The translations under genes and the position numbers were made by a program. Under the pieces are notes generated by a model. The model did no database searches, was not told the DNA's origin, and worked only from the letters and a program-made list of their open reading frames with translations. DNA of 64,000 nt from Siphonodentalium dalli (taxonomy: Eukaryota > Mollusca > Scaphopoda > Gadilida > Siphonodentaliidae), in contig CP136062.1 in the NCBI GenBank assembly GCA_032622095.1, positions 151,270,875-151,334,874 on the forward strand. Reading direction: 5' to 3'. How positions within the stretch are numbered: position 1 is the stretch's first letter; every line of letters begins with the position of its first letter. This document shows positions 1 through 11,575 of the stretch, one piece after another.

Positions 1-376
1 CGAGCTTCAGCGAGTGGTGTAAATCGCCAATCCCACGAGTGGATTAAATTTGTTATTCAGAAACATCATGCGTATCTTTTGTTTATGCCACGATCTTTAC
101 AATGCGATGGATAAACACTTTTCCGTTCAAATTGTATGGAGAAAGTTTAATCCACTCTGCGAAGTTTAATAAACAGTAGGCACGTTTAATCAACAGGTGT
201 TGATTAAATGTAAAATTTAAACAGATGGCTTTATTTATATAGGCGATCGTGGTATAAACCTTTATAGACTCATTTGTGTACCTCTTTAACGTACCCTTAA
301 TAGTACTGGCTCCACCATAGACCCGCGTTGGAATCTCATGTGGAGAAATGACTATGTATGCTTTTCAATAAGTAGG

Positions 377-605
377 TTATATGCTTTCAACAACAAAAAA
401 TTGGTAGACATCACAGAAAGTTGCTCGGTCGCCATGGCAACGGATTAAATGTACATGCGAAGTATGGAGGTTTTCGACAACTGGAAAGCTTACACTTAAC
501 CACTTAATTCGCATTGGATTCATTAAAATTGTGTGCATATTATCCAATTTTGCTATATAAGCATAACAAAACTTGTAAAAAAATACAAGAAACAAGTTGA
601 ATGGC
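377..605 (-). repeat. Diverged copy of a local ~200-bp repeat (minus orientation)
   Basis: This stretch carries a reverse-oriented copy of a unit that recurs at about 760-910, 905-1110 and 1240-1450. The shared landmarks are 'gatgtctacc', a 'gccatggcaac' block and 'cattggatt..ttaaaattg'. The copies differ by substitutions and small indels, so they are old. A 72-codon open frame on the minus strand is a by-product of the repeat and resembles no protein I recognise. No coding function is supported. Confidence 0.6.
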
Positions 606-1235
606 CATATATCACTACGTTGTCATGGTAACGATCGAATACTTCTGCATATGGTGGATGCAGATGGTGTAACTAAATGACTGCCTGGCATATATCGCAA
701 ACGACATAATATAGAGAACTGATTAAATGTTTATTTCAATATGTGAGTCATGTGATTAAAAAAAATATGGGTAGACATCACACAAAGTTTATCGGTTGCC
801 ATGACAATAGCTTACAAATACTTGCCAAATATTGAGGTTTCCTACAACTGGGACGCTGGCAATTGGCCACTCAACTTGTGTCTTGCATTTCCTGTCAAGT
901 TTGATATGTTTATAGATATGTGCACGCAGTTTTAACAAATCCAACGCGAAATAAGTGGTTAATTGTAAGCTCTCAAATGGTTAGAAGCCTCAATATTTGG
1001 CATGCATTTTATGACGTTGCCATGGCAACCGAGCAACTGTGTGTGATGTCTACCAAATTATTTTTGAAATCATATGCCTCACTTCTTGAAATATACATAT
1101 AGTCAGTTCTCTATTTTATAATGTCGATTGCGTTATACGTTTGTCATCGTGTGCTTGCCAGCCATTTAGATAACCCATCTGCACCCACCATATTTAGTGG
1201 TATTCTATCGTTACCATGACAACGGAGCTATATAT
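600..1235. repeat. Foldback (inverted) repeat, about 300-bp arms
   Basis: Positions about 619-905 and 905-1223 are imperfect reverse complements. The 'gttgtcatggtaacgat' block with its 'ggtggatgcagatgg' neighbour near 620-670 reappears inverted at 1180-1223. The 'gtagacatcac' block at 770 reappears inverted at about 1045. The centre lies near 905. This is the architecture of a foldback element or of two head-to-head copies of one repeat. No target-site duplication could be fixed with confidence. Confidence 0.6.
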
Positions 1236-1485
1236 ATGTGGCTTGCATTTCCTGACAAGTGTTATATGTACACGAAATTTTAATAAATCCAATGCGAAAT
1301 ACCTGGTTAATAGTAAGCGCTCCAGTTGTTGGAAACCTCAATATTTGACATGTATTTTAAGCCGTTATCATGGCAACCAACCAACTTTCTGCGATGTCTA
1401 CCCAATTAAAAAGAAATCATATAACATATTTATCGAAGTCTACAAATAATCAGTTCTCCACATGAGAATTGTGGGGCCAGTAATA

Positions 1486-1826
1486 TTAAGGGTACTGTAC
1501 ACTAAATCCGGCCATTTATGGGACCATCTAGCTCCTTTTAAACTCAACAGAATATATGCAACAAATGAATGAATTTGAGCCATGGATGGGGTGCAAAATA
1601 CACTCATTGTAAAACAACATGGTAATTATAATGAGTTTATGGCTCGAGTCATAAACTCATGTTCATTATAATTACCATGTTGTTTGTATATATATCGTTC
1701 ATGGAGCACATGAGTGTATTTTTGCACTGATCTATGGTTCAAATTCATTCATTTTTGCATACCGGTATGTTCTGCTAAGTACAAAAGGTGGTGGTTTCAT
1801 AAATGGCCGGAACAGTCCCCCTTTAA
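1486..1826. mobile_element. TTAA-flanked palindromic MITE, family 'GGGTACTGTAC'
   Basis: A 341-bp element is bounded by TTAA at 1486-1489 and 1823-1826. Its termini, GGGTACTGTACACTAAATCC on the left and GGAACAGTCCCCCTT on the right, are inverted relatives. The middle (about 1610-1695) is a hairpin around 'acatggtaattataatga'. The same termini and internal blocks recur at 59031-59682 (ends only) and 60324-62600. TTAA target duplications are known for Kolobok and piggyBac transposons. The A/GGGG start fits Kolobok-type ends better, but this is inference because no transposase is present. Confidence 0.75.
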
Positions 1827-1924
1827 GAACGTCCATGCGTCCGTAGCCCATCAGCGGTAGATAATAAAGAGCGTTTTTTAAAGCTGAAAATTAACTTAAT
1901 AAATTTTCATTACATTGGTTTCAA

Positions 1925-2457
1925 TTCCGACCGTGCACATTTTAATACAAGGCGGGGACTCTTTAACCCTTCAATACCTGGAGTTTCCTGACATTTTTTC
2001 CAGACTCGATCAAAAGCTGTCTGACTACCAAGAGCAGTTCACTTCCATGAACTGAAGACTTGTTTTCCGTTTGAGACCACGCAGCACCAAGTTAGCTCGT
2101 CGGAACTGATGTTCCCAAAGAACATGACAGTCGTTGTCTGCATGTGAATTGTCAAGTAAGGATCGATACACGTAGCATGGACTGTTCGAAATAAAGGTCA
2201 GTGTTCTCGTCTGGTTTGTAGATGGACTCGAAATAAGACATCCATGCTGAAAGAATGCCAGTTTGGTCACGGAGAAATACATCGTTGAAATTCATCATAT
2301 TTGTAAGACCACTTGCTTGTGAGTCTGAATTCAATGATTTCCAGAAACGCACTTGGTCGTAGGTTTGCATGACACTCAAGATCTTCGCACGCCCTCTGCT
2401 CATTTGCGCGTGAAGAGGAACGTATGAATCATCGTTTCGCGTCCTTGTATTGTACAT
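1925..2457 (-). mobile_element. LINE retrotransposon fragment, region ahead of the reverse transcriptase
   Basis: Read on the minus strand from 2457, about 100 codons resemble the linker between endonuclease and reverse transcriptase in non-LTR retrotransposons. Visible landmarks are an FWKSLNS block, then DQTGILSAWMSYFESIYKP. That corresponds to the usual pattern of an FWK..L motif, a D..G stretch and a W..YF..LY.P motif. The frame then stops and continues in degenerate form towards 1925. No catalytic FADD/YADD motif is present, so only a 5'-central slice survives. The clade cannot be fixed from so little. It is a dead fragment without a regulatory context. Confidence 0.55.
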
Positions 2458-4274
2458 ATTGCACGTGTTTGGTCTGTTATCTTCACACCTGTCGAATTAC
2501 ATGTAGATTGACTTCACCCATCACAGCGTCGTGGTGCATTCGGGGGCTCCTTGGTCCACGGCCTAAACTCGATACCTGGGGTGCTATTCACCGGCTGGGT
2601 TTATAATATAGTCCAGGTAGTTTTACGAGGCGACGCTCAATGCGAAGCTATCGTTGGACATCGATGGGAAGACATCGCCGCGCCATATAGGATTATCCAA
2701 TCAAGGTGATTGGCGTCAATCATAGATTGAATACCGGTCACATAAACATGCTGCGTGTAACAGTACACGTTTGTACACATTTCAACAATGAGCAACCGAG
2801 GAAAAGGACGTGGGGCAAAATATACCACCGACGACATGGGGGGGGGGTCTACAAATAAAATCCGTATATAGGGTCGGGGTGGGTGGGTGGTCCAGAGGCC
2901 GAAACAATCGTGCTTGTAATTTTTTTTCCAAAATGGGTTTTTTTCAAACAATTTACAAGTACTGACCATGTAATGTTGTTTGTAAGCATGTTAGTATCAT
3001 GTTTGTTGGCATATGGCTATATAGACAGCTATAGTGACCATTTAGCCTCAGATTTAGCAACATTCTGGATTTCACAGGATCCCGTCCCACTTCTCAGTGG
3101 AAAACCGTAATTTAGTAAAAGAAAAAATTAATGTATTACCCAGTTGTATTACCCGAATAAAAGTAATAAAAATTGGTGAATACTCAATGATGACTAGATA
3201 TCATTGACCCGATTGTTGCATAACATGAAATTTAAAAGGGTGTCTCATAAATGTCTAATGTCTGAAATACTGTCTTGTTCTGGCATGCAATCAAATTCAT
3301 TCCTTCTGGTTATTTCTCATCTTTTTAATGATTGCAAGTAATGTTAATTTGCAGAACTTATCCAAATAAAACTGAATTGGTTATGATGAATGGCCGTTAC
3401 TGTTTATTGTTCAGACAATCCCAACTGAAGGTGACGCTATTCTCCTTGAATTTACGAACTTCATCTTGAAGCTTAAATACTGCTCAACAAGACTAAACTA
3501 CAATACTAATTGTATACTGTTATCGCTTACAAATAGATGAACTGAAATAATGTGATGCATTCAGATGCTTTGAGAAATGACATTCTTCAATGTTTTCAAA
3601 GTTCAAACTAAAATCAAGAATAAAATCTGACTGAGACTATACTGCAGACTCTAGTGCACAAATATACATACAAATGGTTGAGTTATAATAATGCAAAATG
3701 TGTTTACGGATGGAACCAAGTTGGTAGCTCTGGTATGCATCGACAGGCAAAACCTGTGATATGCAGTAATATCTGCACACATCCTTCCCGTATCATTCAG
3801 GTCTATCACCATACCAAACCACTTCAAAATTCGACAACCGACACTTCAACTTATATGGCAAAAACTGTGTATGGATTGAATTTCATAAACAGGGCCCATG
3901 GATAAATCTGGTAGGCATTGGTACTCACAATCCGTGATATTATGCATATTCGTTCTCCATTTCTGGTCCGTCACATGTCATAGAGCATCAAAATATGACA
4001 ACCGACTCTTGAGTTATGACGCAAAATGTTTGTACGGACGGACGCACGGACGGCTCGAGACGTCAACTATATACCCGCCGACTAATATCGGGGGTATAAT
4101 AACCATATATCTATGTGTATTATACCTAACCAAAACAATTCCTCTCCTCACCCACCCCGGTGAATAAGACTAAAGAGTTCTTTGATCATGCACAAATAAT
4201 TGTAGAACCCCTGACCTGTTTACCACTATTTACACTGGCCAGTGTTCTCTGTCAGACTAAACACGCTCGATATA

Positions 4275-4425
4275 CACTGTAAAAAGGACTGTGTGGCAGC
4301 TTCCACACAATGACTGTGTGGATGCATTATCTGAACATAAATGTGTACATAATACACACATATGTGTGTATCACCCAATATCCACACATATATGTGTACA
4401 CCACCACACATATTTGTGTGTGACG
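4275..4425. repeat. Left sub-terminal array of short CACACA..TGTGTG palindromes
   Basis: In about 150 bp there are at least six short palindromic or near-palindromic blocks, for example 'cacacatatgtgtg', 'ccacacatatatgtgtac' and 'accacacatatttgtgtg'. They directly follow the left terminus of the TA-flanked element. A denser set lies next to the right terminus. Arrays of short motifs near transposon ends often bind transposase, so that role is a reasonable inference, not shown. Confidence 0.65.
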
Positions 4426-7333
4426 TCGGATTTTTAAATTTCACGTGGTGGTCACGCGCGCGTCGTTGTTTCGAACGGGCTCACAGGCTGCCGTAAAGTG
4501 TACACATGGAGTCTTGTTGATTGTGGTGGATCTCGAAATTCTATATATTGGGCGGTCTCTTCGATTATTTCTATAGTTAAGGTAAGATTATATTTAAATT
4601 GGCAAGATATTCACCTTTGTGAGAATGTCCGTATCTATTTTGTATAACATGATTGAACGAAATAATAAACTTGATTTGGATTTTCAGATTCATCAATTCC
4701 CTATCGCATAGTCATATATTTACACGTTAGAGTTGTGCGTTTATCTGGGTTTATCTGTTGTTTCTGTAGTCTATATGATATTCATCTTTCCGAAGCATAA
4801 AACCTATTTCTGCTCGAAAATTGTCTTTATGTAAATTGACAAATTCAACTCTGTGGCGAAGACATTTACTGAACAAATGTGTGTTCATCACATACACACT
4901 ATATATTATACAGCGTGCTTTAAACCAGAACCACAATTTTATTATTTTGCACGATAAGGTTCTCATGTTGATAAAGTAACGACGTGTTTTGTGTTTATAT
5001 GGAATGCAGATGAGAGGAAATATCTACTGATACCAGTGACAGGGCGGATATTGGGAAGGGTGTGTCTATAACCCTATCCCAAACTTCGGTAAAATTTACT
5101 AAAAATTCCAACAGTTGGAAATTTCATGCCTGCCGCAAAGTTGCAAGTTTTACACCACATGCATTATAATAGGTTGAAATTGTTCTCTTTGTTTGATTTT
5201 TCAACCAGTAATTAGTGGGAAATTTATTGTTTTTTTTAGACAAATAGTAGCATATTTTTCTACTTTTGGTAAAAAAAAATGGCCTCAAATGGCCATCGGA
5301 TGGAAGACTTCCATTTGGTTGGAAATTCTAATAGTTGGAAAGCTTGAGGTACCAATTAGAAAATTCAGAACGAGAGGGGGTGTGCAAATATAATTCTACA
5401 AATATGGTTCAAGGGGAGGGTGGGGTGCACTTCGACATTTGAAGGTGGACACCCCCCGCCAACGGCGACCATCGAGCCGCGTCCCTGAATGTGACTTGTT
5501 GATGCCATTGGAATGCCCTATATAGTCGTATACTACGAAGTTCTATATATGTGGCACCCGGAATCACACAAAATGTGTGAAATTGGTGTTTCAAATTAAT
5601 TTCATTTGAATATGATGATCATGAGCATCACTGTTGCAATAAACCTTGAAATACCACAATGGACGATCAATGTACCAAGTTAAACAAATTGTTGGGTGGT
5701 GGGGTATTTATTTGTCAATTATATTGGTGGTTTACCAAGACGATGTGACAAATTAGCATGCATATTTTGGCTCCTCTGCTATGTATAACTTGCGTAAATT
5801 CGGTTACCGAGGGAGGGGCCGGGTGGGGGTGATGTCGTATATCTAATATATATGTAGCCACCGTTTGTGTCCAAAACTTTAAATTGTGAAGAATATTTTG
5901 TCATTCAATAAAAGTCATAATAGCAAATAATGAACTTATAAATAATCTAAAATTATAAATACTGCAGAATAGTGAGATGTATCATTAAAGTATTATTAGC
6001 ATTTGGATTAAGTGACGTACATGGTCAAGAGTTATCGTTTATACTATAAAAAAGGGGGAGGGGATGGGGGAAGGGGGGGGGCTTATTTTCAAACTCGCCA
6101 TGTTTCTCATATTATAATCCTTATATGTGAATGTATCGTGTTATATAGCTAAAATTCCTCATGTAAAATTGCAAATTTCCCGTGTCAAGATTGTGCTTAA
6201 TGGGGCATCGATCTGGCCATATAGATAAAGTAAAATAAAATGTCCGAACATTCATTATGTGAAGCTATAATGAGTAGTACATGTATATATTTAGCATGTT
6301 TCAAAAACTATATTCCTTTCTGAAAATGCGCTCTTTAATGTATGAATTATAATACTGTTATAAATGTACATACACTGTAAATAATATTCCCACAATGGCA
6401 TGTTATAAACAAAATAACTTCTCTGCTTACAGGTTCAATGGTGAAATCATGGCGGTCACGCGGTGCGATGTCGATGTAAATAACAAGATATGGACATGAC
6501 TGCCTTGGCAACGACGCAGATAAACTCTAGTCAACCAACCAAGAACCACGGTGGAATGTACGAGTTAGACACAAATTCCACAATCAATGATTTTGGTATA
6601 CATATGATGATGTCATGTGCTGTAATTTGGTTTCTGTGCAAGAGGAGATGACTTCTATTCTTCGTGAACTCGAGATTTCTCCTTAGAAATTGCACCGATA
6701 TACATACATTCAAAAAGGCTATCCTCTTTGGAGCCCTTAATTTTCTTGTATAGTTCAAGGGATCTCAGAAAGCTTCAGTTAGTTTTAGAGCTTGTTCTTC
6801 TACACACATGAGGGTGAGTCTGGTGTAAGACAGCCAACCAGTATAGCAATATACATATATGTATATATAGCAGAGACTGACTTTCGAATTGTTTCGAAAA
6901 TTCTAGTTAGTGATGTGAAACCCATTGATGGAACTGAAACATGCACGCTTATAGTTTAAAATTTCTTTGAAATCTCGTCGGATGACCAAAATATTATGTG
7001 AATGTGTTAAACGGCTGTTTTGTTTTGTGTTGTTGTATTATTGAAATTAAAGACTATAGCTATACTATATATCATTCGACAATCACGATTTCTGCTGTGT
7101 ACACAAATGAAGGCCGCGGACCCCCGGGATATGCATGTTTGCTGTTTGATAAGTTAATATTCGAAAACGTCCAGCGCCGCATGTCAAGCATCAGTATACT
7201 ATAACATTTCATATGTATGGCAGGGAAAAAAACGTCCAACGATAGCCGAACTATATGTATGGCCAATAAATATCGGTGTAAACACTCTTCGTTGAATATG
7301 ATTTATTTTTGTGCAGGATTAGCAGCCTATTGT

Positions 7334-7675
7334 TTGGATCGACCACACAAATTTGTACACATGTTATTAACACATATGTGTTGTCTTGCCCAACAACATT
7401 GTGTACAAGAACAATACAAATAGTGTAATGGCGGTGAACACTATTGTTTGGATCAACCACACAAATGTGTACGCATGTGATTTACACATATGTGTAGTCT
7501 CGCCCAACAACATTGTGTACAATAACAATACAAATAGTGTAATGGCGGTGAACACTATTGTTTGGATCAACCACACAAATGTGTACGCATGTGATTAACA
7601 CATATGTGTAGTCTCGCCCAACAACATTGTGTACAATAACAATACAATCTTGTGTGGTAGCGGTGAACATATTGT
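7334..7675 (+). repeat. Tandem repeat, period 114 bp, three copies
   Basis: Units begin with 'ttggatc(a/g)accacacaaat' at 7334, 7448 and 7562, an exact spacing of 114 bp. Each unit holds the inverted pair 'cacaaatgtgtac' / 'acacatatgtgtagtc' and the phrase 'aacaacattgtgtacaa'. Units two and three are nearly identical, so expansion is more recent than the insertion of the host element. Open frames run through the array on both strands because the unit length is a multiple of three. They are not genes. Confidence 0.85.
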
Positions 7676-8016
7676 TTCCTTAGTGCAAACATATTTGTGT
7701 CCATTCAACGAACAAATAAATGTGCTGGACCCAAACATCTTTGTGTGTGTCAACTACACAACTATGTAGGTCAGTTACCACACATAAACTGTTCATCTGC
7801 ATCCACACAATATTGTGCGCAACGTAGCACACATTTAATGTGTGCCTACACAGAACAAGTTGTTTGGTCGATCCACACGGGTTTGTTCGCCACCGCCACA
7901 CAACAGATGTGTGATCATTTGCCACACAATTCACCACACAATATTGTGCTCGATCAAATGGCTACACAAACTGTGTGGTAATTGTGTGGTTCTACCACAC
8001 AGTCGTTTTAAGAGTG
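7676..8016. repeat. Right sub-terminal array of CACACAA/TTGTGTG palindromes
   Basis: About ten short inverted motifs occur in 340 bp, including 'cacacaatattgtgcgc', 'agcacacatttaatgtgtgc', 'ctacacaaactgtgtgg' and 'accacacaatattgtgct'. They end in the right terminus of the TA-flanked element. Spacers between motifs are unrelated, which argues for a series of independent binding-site-like palindromes and against a simple microsatellite. Confidence 0.65.
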
Positions 8017-8942
8017 TATTAAGGCTATAATGCGGTCCAGGACAATTTGTGACATACAGTGTACCTACACAATGCTTTATTATTGTTGTTAGATACTGGA
8101 AACACGGGGAAACACCTGGAAATACAGTTTATTTTTCGTTTTTCTGACCTTTGCTTTACCGATTAAGGATGTTATTGCTTGAGTCTTAATTTTACACACT
8201 TTGCACCAAAAGAGGATAGTGTAATGGGATTGAAAGGCAGTTAACACAGTTATTGAAGAACGGCTAAAAAACTCTGAAATTTTGATAAAAACATGAGAAA
8301 GGGGGTGGGTCCCTAACATTTGGAGGAATAAATTTGCACAAATGGGGTGGTGGGTCCCTCGGGGTCGGAAAAAAACTTTTTGGGCCCTATATGTGTAATT
8401 GTTTTCAGACCCCCCCCCCCCCCCCCCCCCCACTGCCGACGAGCGTAACAGTTTTTTGGGCATTGTGGAGAGAAGAATCAAAATATTAAAGAACAAAGAA
8501 ACCGGCACCATTCACCAGCGCCGGAAAAATGATGCATGGAAAGAAATTTCTTTGGAAATAGCATGCAGGGAAATATCCAAACACAAACAAAATTCTTCTG
8601 AGACGTTATCTTCTTGGCTCTTCATTTTCACACTGTGATAATTAAAAAATACTCACTAATATCATTGAAACTCATTCTGCAGATATATAAACGCAAGCAT
8701 GAGTCTCCACACAATTATACCCAAAAATTATACCGCTATACATGCCGATTGTGGCCGGTGAGTGTTCATGAATTAGTCGTAAGACGGCGTCAATTGATAG
8801 GTGACAAATCTGATAGATTGGATCAATCACACCATCGACAGCGTGTGTCGTTTGCGCTAAAGCAAAGATACCTTTGCGTTCAGCCGCTACCATATAAACT
8901 ACCTGGTTTATAAAATAGTCTCGCTTGGTGAATAGCACCCCA

Positions 8943-11575
8943 GGGGTGCTATTCACCAAGCGAGACTATTTTATAAACCAGGTAGTTTATTTGGTAGCGG
9001 CTGAACGCAAAGGTATCTTTGCTTTAGCGCAAACGACACACGCTGTCGATGGTGTGATTGATCCAATCTATCAGATTTGTCACTTGTCAATTGACGCCGT
9101 CTCACGACTAATTCATGAACACTCACCGGCCACAATCGGCATGTATAGCGGTATAATATTTTGGTATAATTGTGTGGAGACTCATGCTGGCGTTTATACA
9201 TCTGCAGAATGAGTTTCAATGATATTAATGAGGTTTTTTAATTAGCACAGTGTGAAAATGAAGAGCCGAGAAGATAACGTCTCAGAAGAATTTTGTTCGT
9301 GTTTTGGTTCTGTTTGGATATTTCCTTGCCATTTCCAAAGAATTTTTTTTCCATGCATCATTTTTCCGGCGCTGGTGAATGGTGCCGGTTTCTTTGTTCT
9401 TTAATATTTTGATTCTTTTCTCCACAATGCCCAAAAACGTTTTACGCTCGTCGGCAGTGGGGGGGGGGGGGGGGGGGTCTGGAAAACAATTGCACATATA
9501 GGGCCCAAAAAGTTTTTGCCGACCCCGAGGGACCCACCACCCATTTGTGCAAATTTTTTCCTCCAAATGTTAGGGACCCACCCCCTTTCTCATGTTTTTA
9601 TCCAAATTTCAAGAGTTTTGTTTAGCCATTCTTCAATAACTGTGTTAACTGTCTTGCAATCCCATTACACTGTCCTTTGTTGGTGCAAACTGTGTAAACG
9701 TAAGACTCAAGCAATAACATGCTTAATCGGTAAAGCCCAGTCAGAAAAACGAAAAATAAACTGTATTTCCAGGTGTTTCCTGGTGTTTCCAGTATCTAAC
9801 AACAATAATAAAGCATTGTGTAGTTACACTGTATGTCACAAATTGCCCTAGACCGCATTATAGCCTTAATATATCGAGTCTGACAGAGAACACTGGCCAG
9901 TGTAAATAGTGGTAAACAGGTCAGGGGTTCTACAATTATTTGTGCATGATCAAAGAACTCTTTAGTCTTATTCACCGGGGTGGGTGAGGAGGGGAATTGT
10001 TTTGGTTAGGTATACACATAGATATATGGTTATTATACCCCCGATATTAGTCGGCGGGTATATAGTTGACGCTCGAGCCGTCCATGCGTCCGTCCATACA
10101 AACATTTTGCGTTATAACTCAAGAGTCGGTTGTCATATTTTGATGCTCTATGACATGTGACGGACCAGAAATGGGGAACGAATATGCATAATATCACGGA
10201 TTGTGAGCACCAATGCCTAGCAGAGTTATCAATGGGCCCTGTTTATGAAATTCAGTCCGTACAAAGTTTTTGCAATATAAGTTGAAGTGTCGGTTGTCGA
10301 ATTTTGAAGTGGTTTGGTATGGTGATAGACCTGAATGATAGGGGAAGGATGTATGCAGATATTACTGCATATCACAGGTTTTGCCTGTCGATGCATACCA
10401 GAGCTACCAACCTGGTTCCATCCGTAAACACATTTTGCATTATTATAACTAAACCATTTCTATGTATATTTGTGCACTAGAATCTGCAGTATAGTCTCAG
10501 TCAGATTTTATTCTTGATTTTAGTTTGAACTTTGAAGACATTGAAGAATGTCATTTCTCAAAGCATCTGTATGCATCACATTATTTCAGTTCATCTATTT
10601 GTAAGCGATAACAGTATACAATTAGTATTTTAGTTTAGTCTTGTTGAGCAGTATTTAAGCTTCAAGATGAAGTTCGTAAATTCAAGGAGAATAGCGTCGC
10701 CTTCAGTTGGGATTGTCTGAACAATAAACAGTAACGGTCATTCATCATAACCAATTCAATTGGATATTTGGATAAGTGTTGCAAATTAACATTACTTGCA
10801 ACCATTAAAGATGAGAAATAACCAGAAGGAATGAATTTGATTGCATGCCAGAACAAGACAGTATTTCAGACATTAGAAATTTATGAGATACCCTTTTCAA
10901 TGTCATGTTATGCAACAATCGGGTTAATGATATCTAGTCATCATTGAGTATTCACCATGTAGTATTTGTGATACAGGTTTTTTTGTATTACTTTTAATCG
11001 GGTAATACAACTGGGTAATATATTAATTTGTTTTACTAAATTACGGTTTTCCACTGTGAAGTGGGGCGGGATCATGTGAAATCCAGAAGGTTGCTAAATC
11101 TGAGGCTATATAGTTACTATAGCTGTCTATATAGCCATATGCCAACACACATGATACTAACATGCTAACAAACAACATTACATGGTCAGTACTTGTAAAT
11201 TGTTTGAAGAAAAAAAACCCATTTTGGAAAAAAATTTACAAGCACGATTGTTTCGGCCTCTGGACCACCCACCCACACCGGCCCTATATACGGAATTTAT
11301 TTTGTAGACCCCCCATGTCGTCGGTGGTATATTTTGCCCCACGTAATTTTCCTCGGTTGCTCATTGTTGAAATGAACCAAACGTGTACTGTTACACGCAG
11401 CATGTTTATGTGACCGATGGTCAACCTATGATTGACGCCAATCACCTTGATTGGATAATCCTATACCGCGCGGCGATGTCTTCCCATCGATATGTCCACC
11501 GATAGCTTCGCATTGAGCGTCGCCTCGTAAAACTACCTGGACTATATTATAAACCCAGCCGGTGAATAGCACCCC
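8943..11575 (-). mobile_element. Right copy of the 2.6-kb element, uninterrupted
   Basis: This is the reverse-oriented sister of the left copy and keeps the pre-insertion site of the nested TA element at 9870-9871. It has the same G homopolymer run (9460-9477) and terminal sequences. A 95-codon frame at 8925-9212 also exists in the left copy. Between the two copies the nine base differences I count in it give five replacement and two silent codon changes, which is what neutral drift would give, so I do not call it a gene. Confidence 0.75.

Larger units (their letters stand above)
4275..8016. mobile_element. Nested TA-flanked transposon with CACACA/TGTGTG palindrome arrays
   Basis: The termini are CACTGTAAAAAGGACTGTGT at 4275 and the inverted CACTCTTAAAACGACTGTGT ending at 8016, matching at about 19 of the first 22 bases. 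TA flanks it on both sides (4273-4274 and 8017-8018). The uninterrupted sister copy shows the empty site at 9870-9871, where 'ctcgata TA ttaaggc' is read on the opposite strand. The insertion and its 2-bp duplication are therefore demonstrated inside this window. A TA duplication is characteristic of Tc1/mariner-like elements, although 3.7 kb is long for one. No open frame resembles a DDE transposase, so it appears non-autonomous. Confidence 0.85.
2578..8941 (+). mobile_element. Left copy of the 2.6-kb element (interrupted by a 3.74-kb insertion)
   Basis: The copy consists of 2578-4274 plus 8019-8941, rejoined across the nested element at 4275-8016. It contains a G/C homopolymer run (8409-8432), a short tandem-like section at 3650-4120 ('gcaaaatgtgttta..', 'cggacggacg') and no credible gene. 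Open frames of 95-140 codons occur near 8090-8960, but they follow TIR and homopolymer sequence and carry no recognisable motif. It is most simply a non-autonomous transposon. Confidence 0.7.
2578..11575. mobile_element. Composite palindrome: two head-to-head copies of a 2.6-kb TIR element
   Basis: The outer ends GGGGTGCTATTCACC (2578) and its reverse complement (ending 11575) match each other. At the centre (8941-8943) two further copies of the same terminus meet with a single A between them. Sequence 2578-4274 pairs with 9871-11575 inverted, and 8019-8941 pairs with 8943-9869 inverted. The only large asymmetry is a 3.74-kb insertion in the left copy. Without it the arms are about 2,620 and 2,633 bp, differing by a few percent by eye. 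Sub-terminal sequence at the outer and inner ends also shares AGGTAGTTT. A C(A/T)GGGGTG start resembles some hAT termini, but no 8-bp target duplication is visible, so superfamily assignment is open. Confidence 0.85.

Noticed and set aside
7334-7675. Overlapping ~70-codon frames on both strands in the 114-bp tandem repeat
   Set aside because: The unit length is divisible by three, so any open frame is repeated automatically; both strands are equally open.
8089-8638. Frames with poly-Gly or poly-Pro runs near 8400
   Set aside because: Produced by the C homopolymer in a transposon arm; no conserved protein features.
8672-9212. Two similar 95-codon open frames reading outward across the palindrome centre as a conserved gene pair
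   Set aside because: They are the same terminal repeat read in both arms. The differences between copies (five replacement and two silent codon changes) show no purifying selection, and no domain is recognisable.
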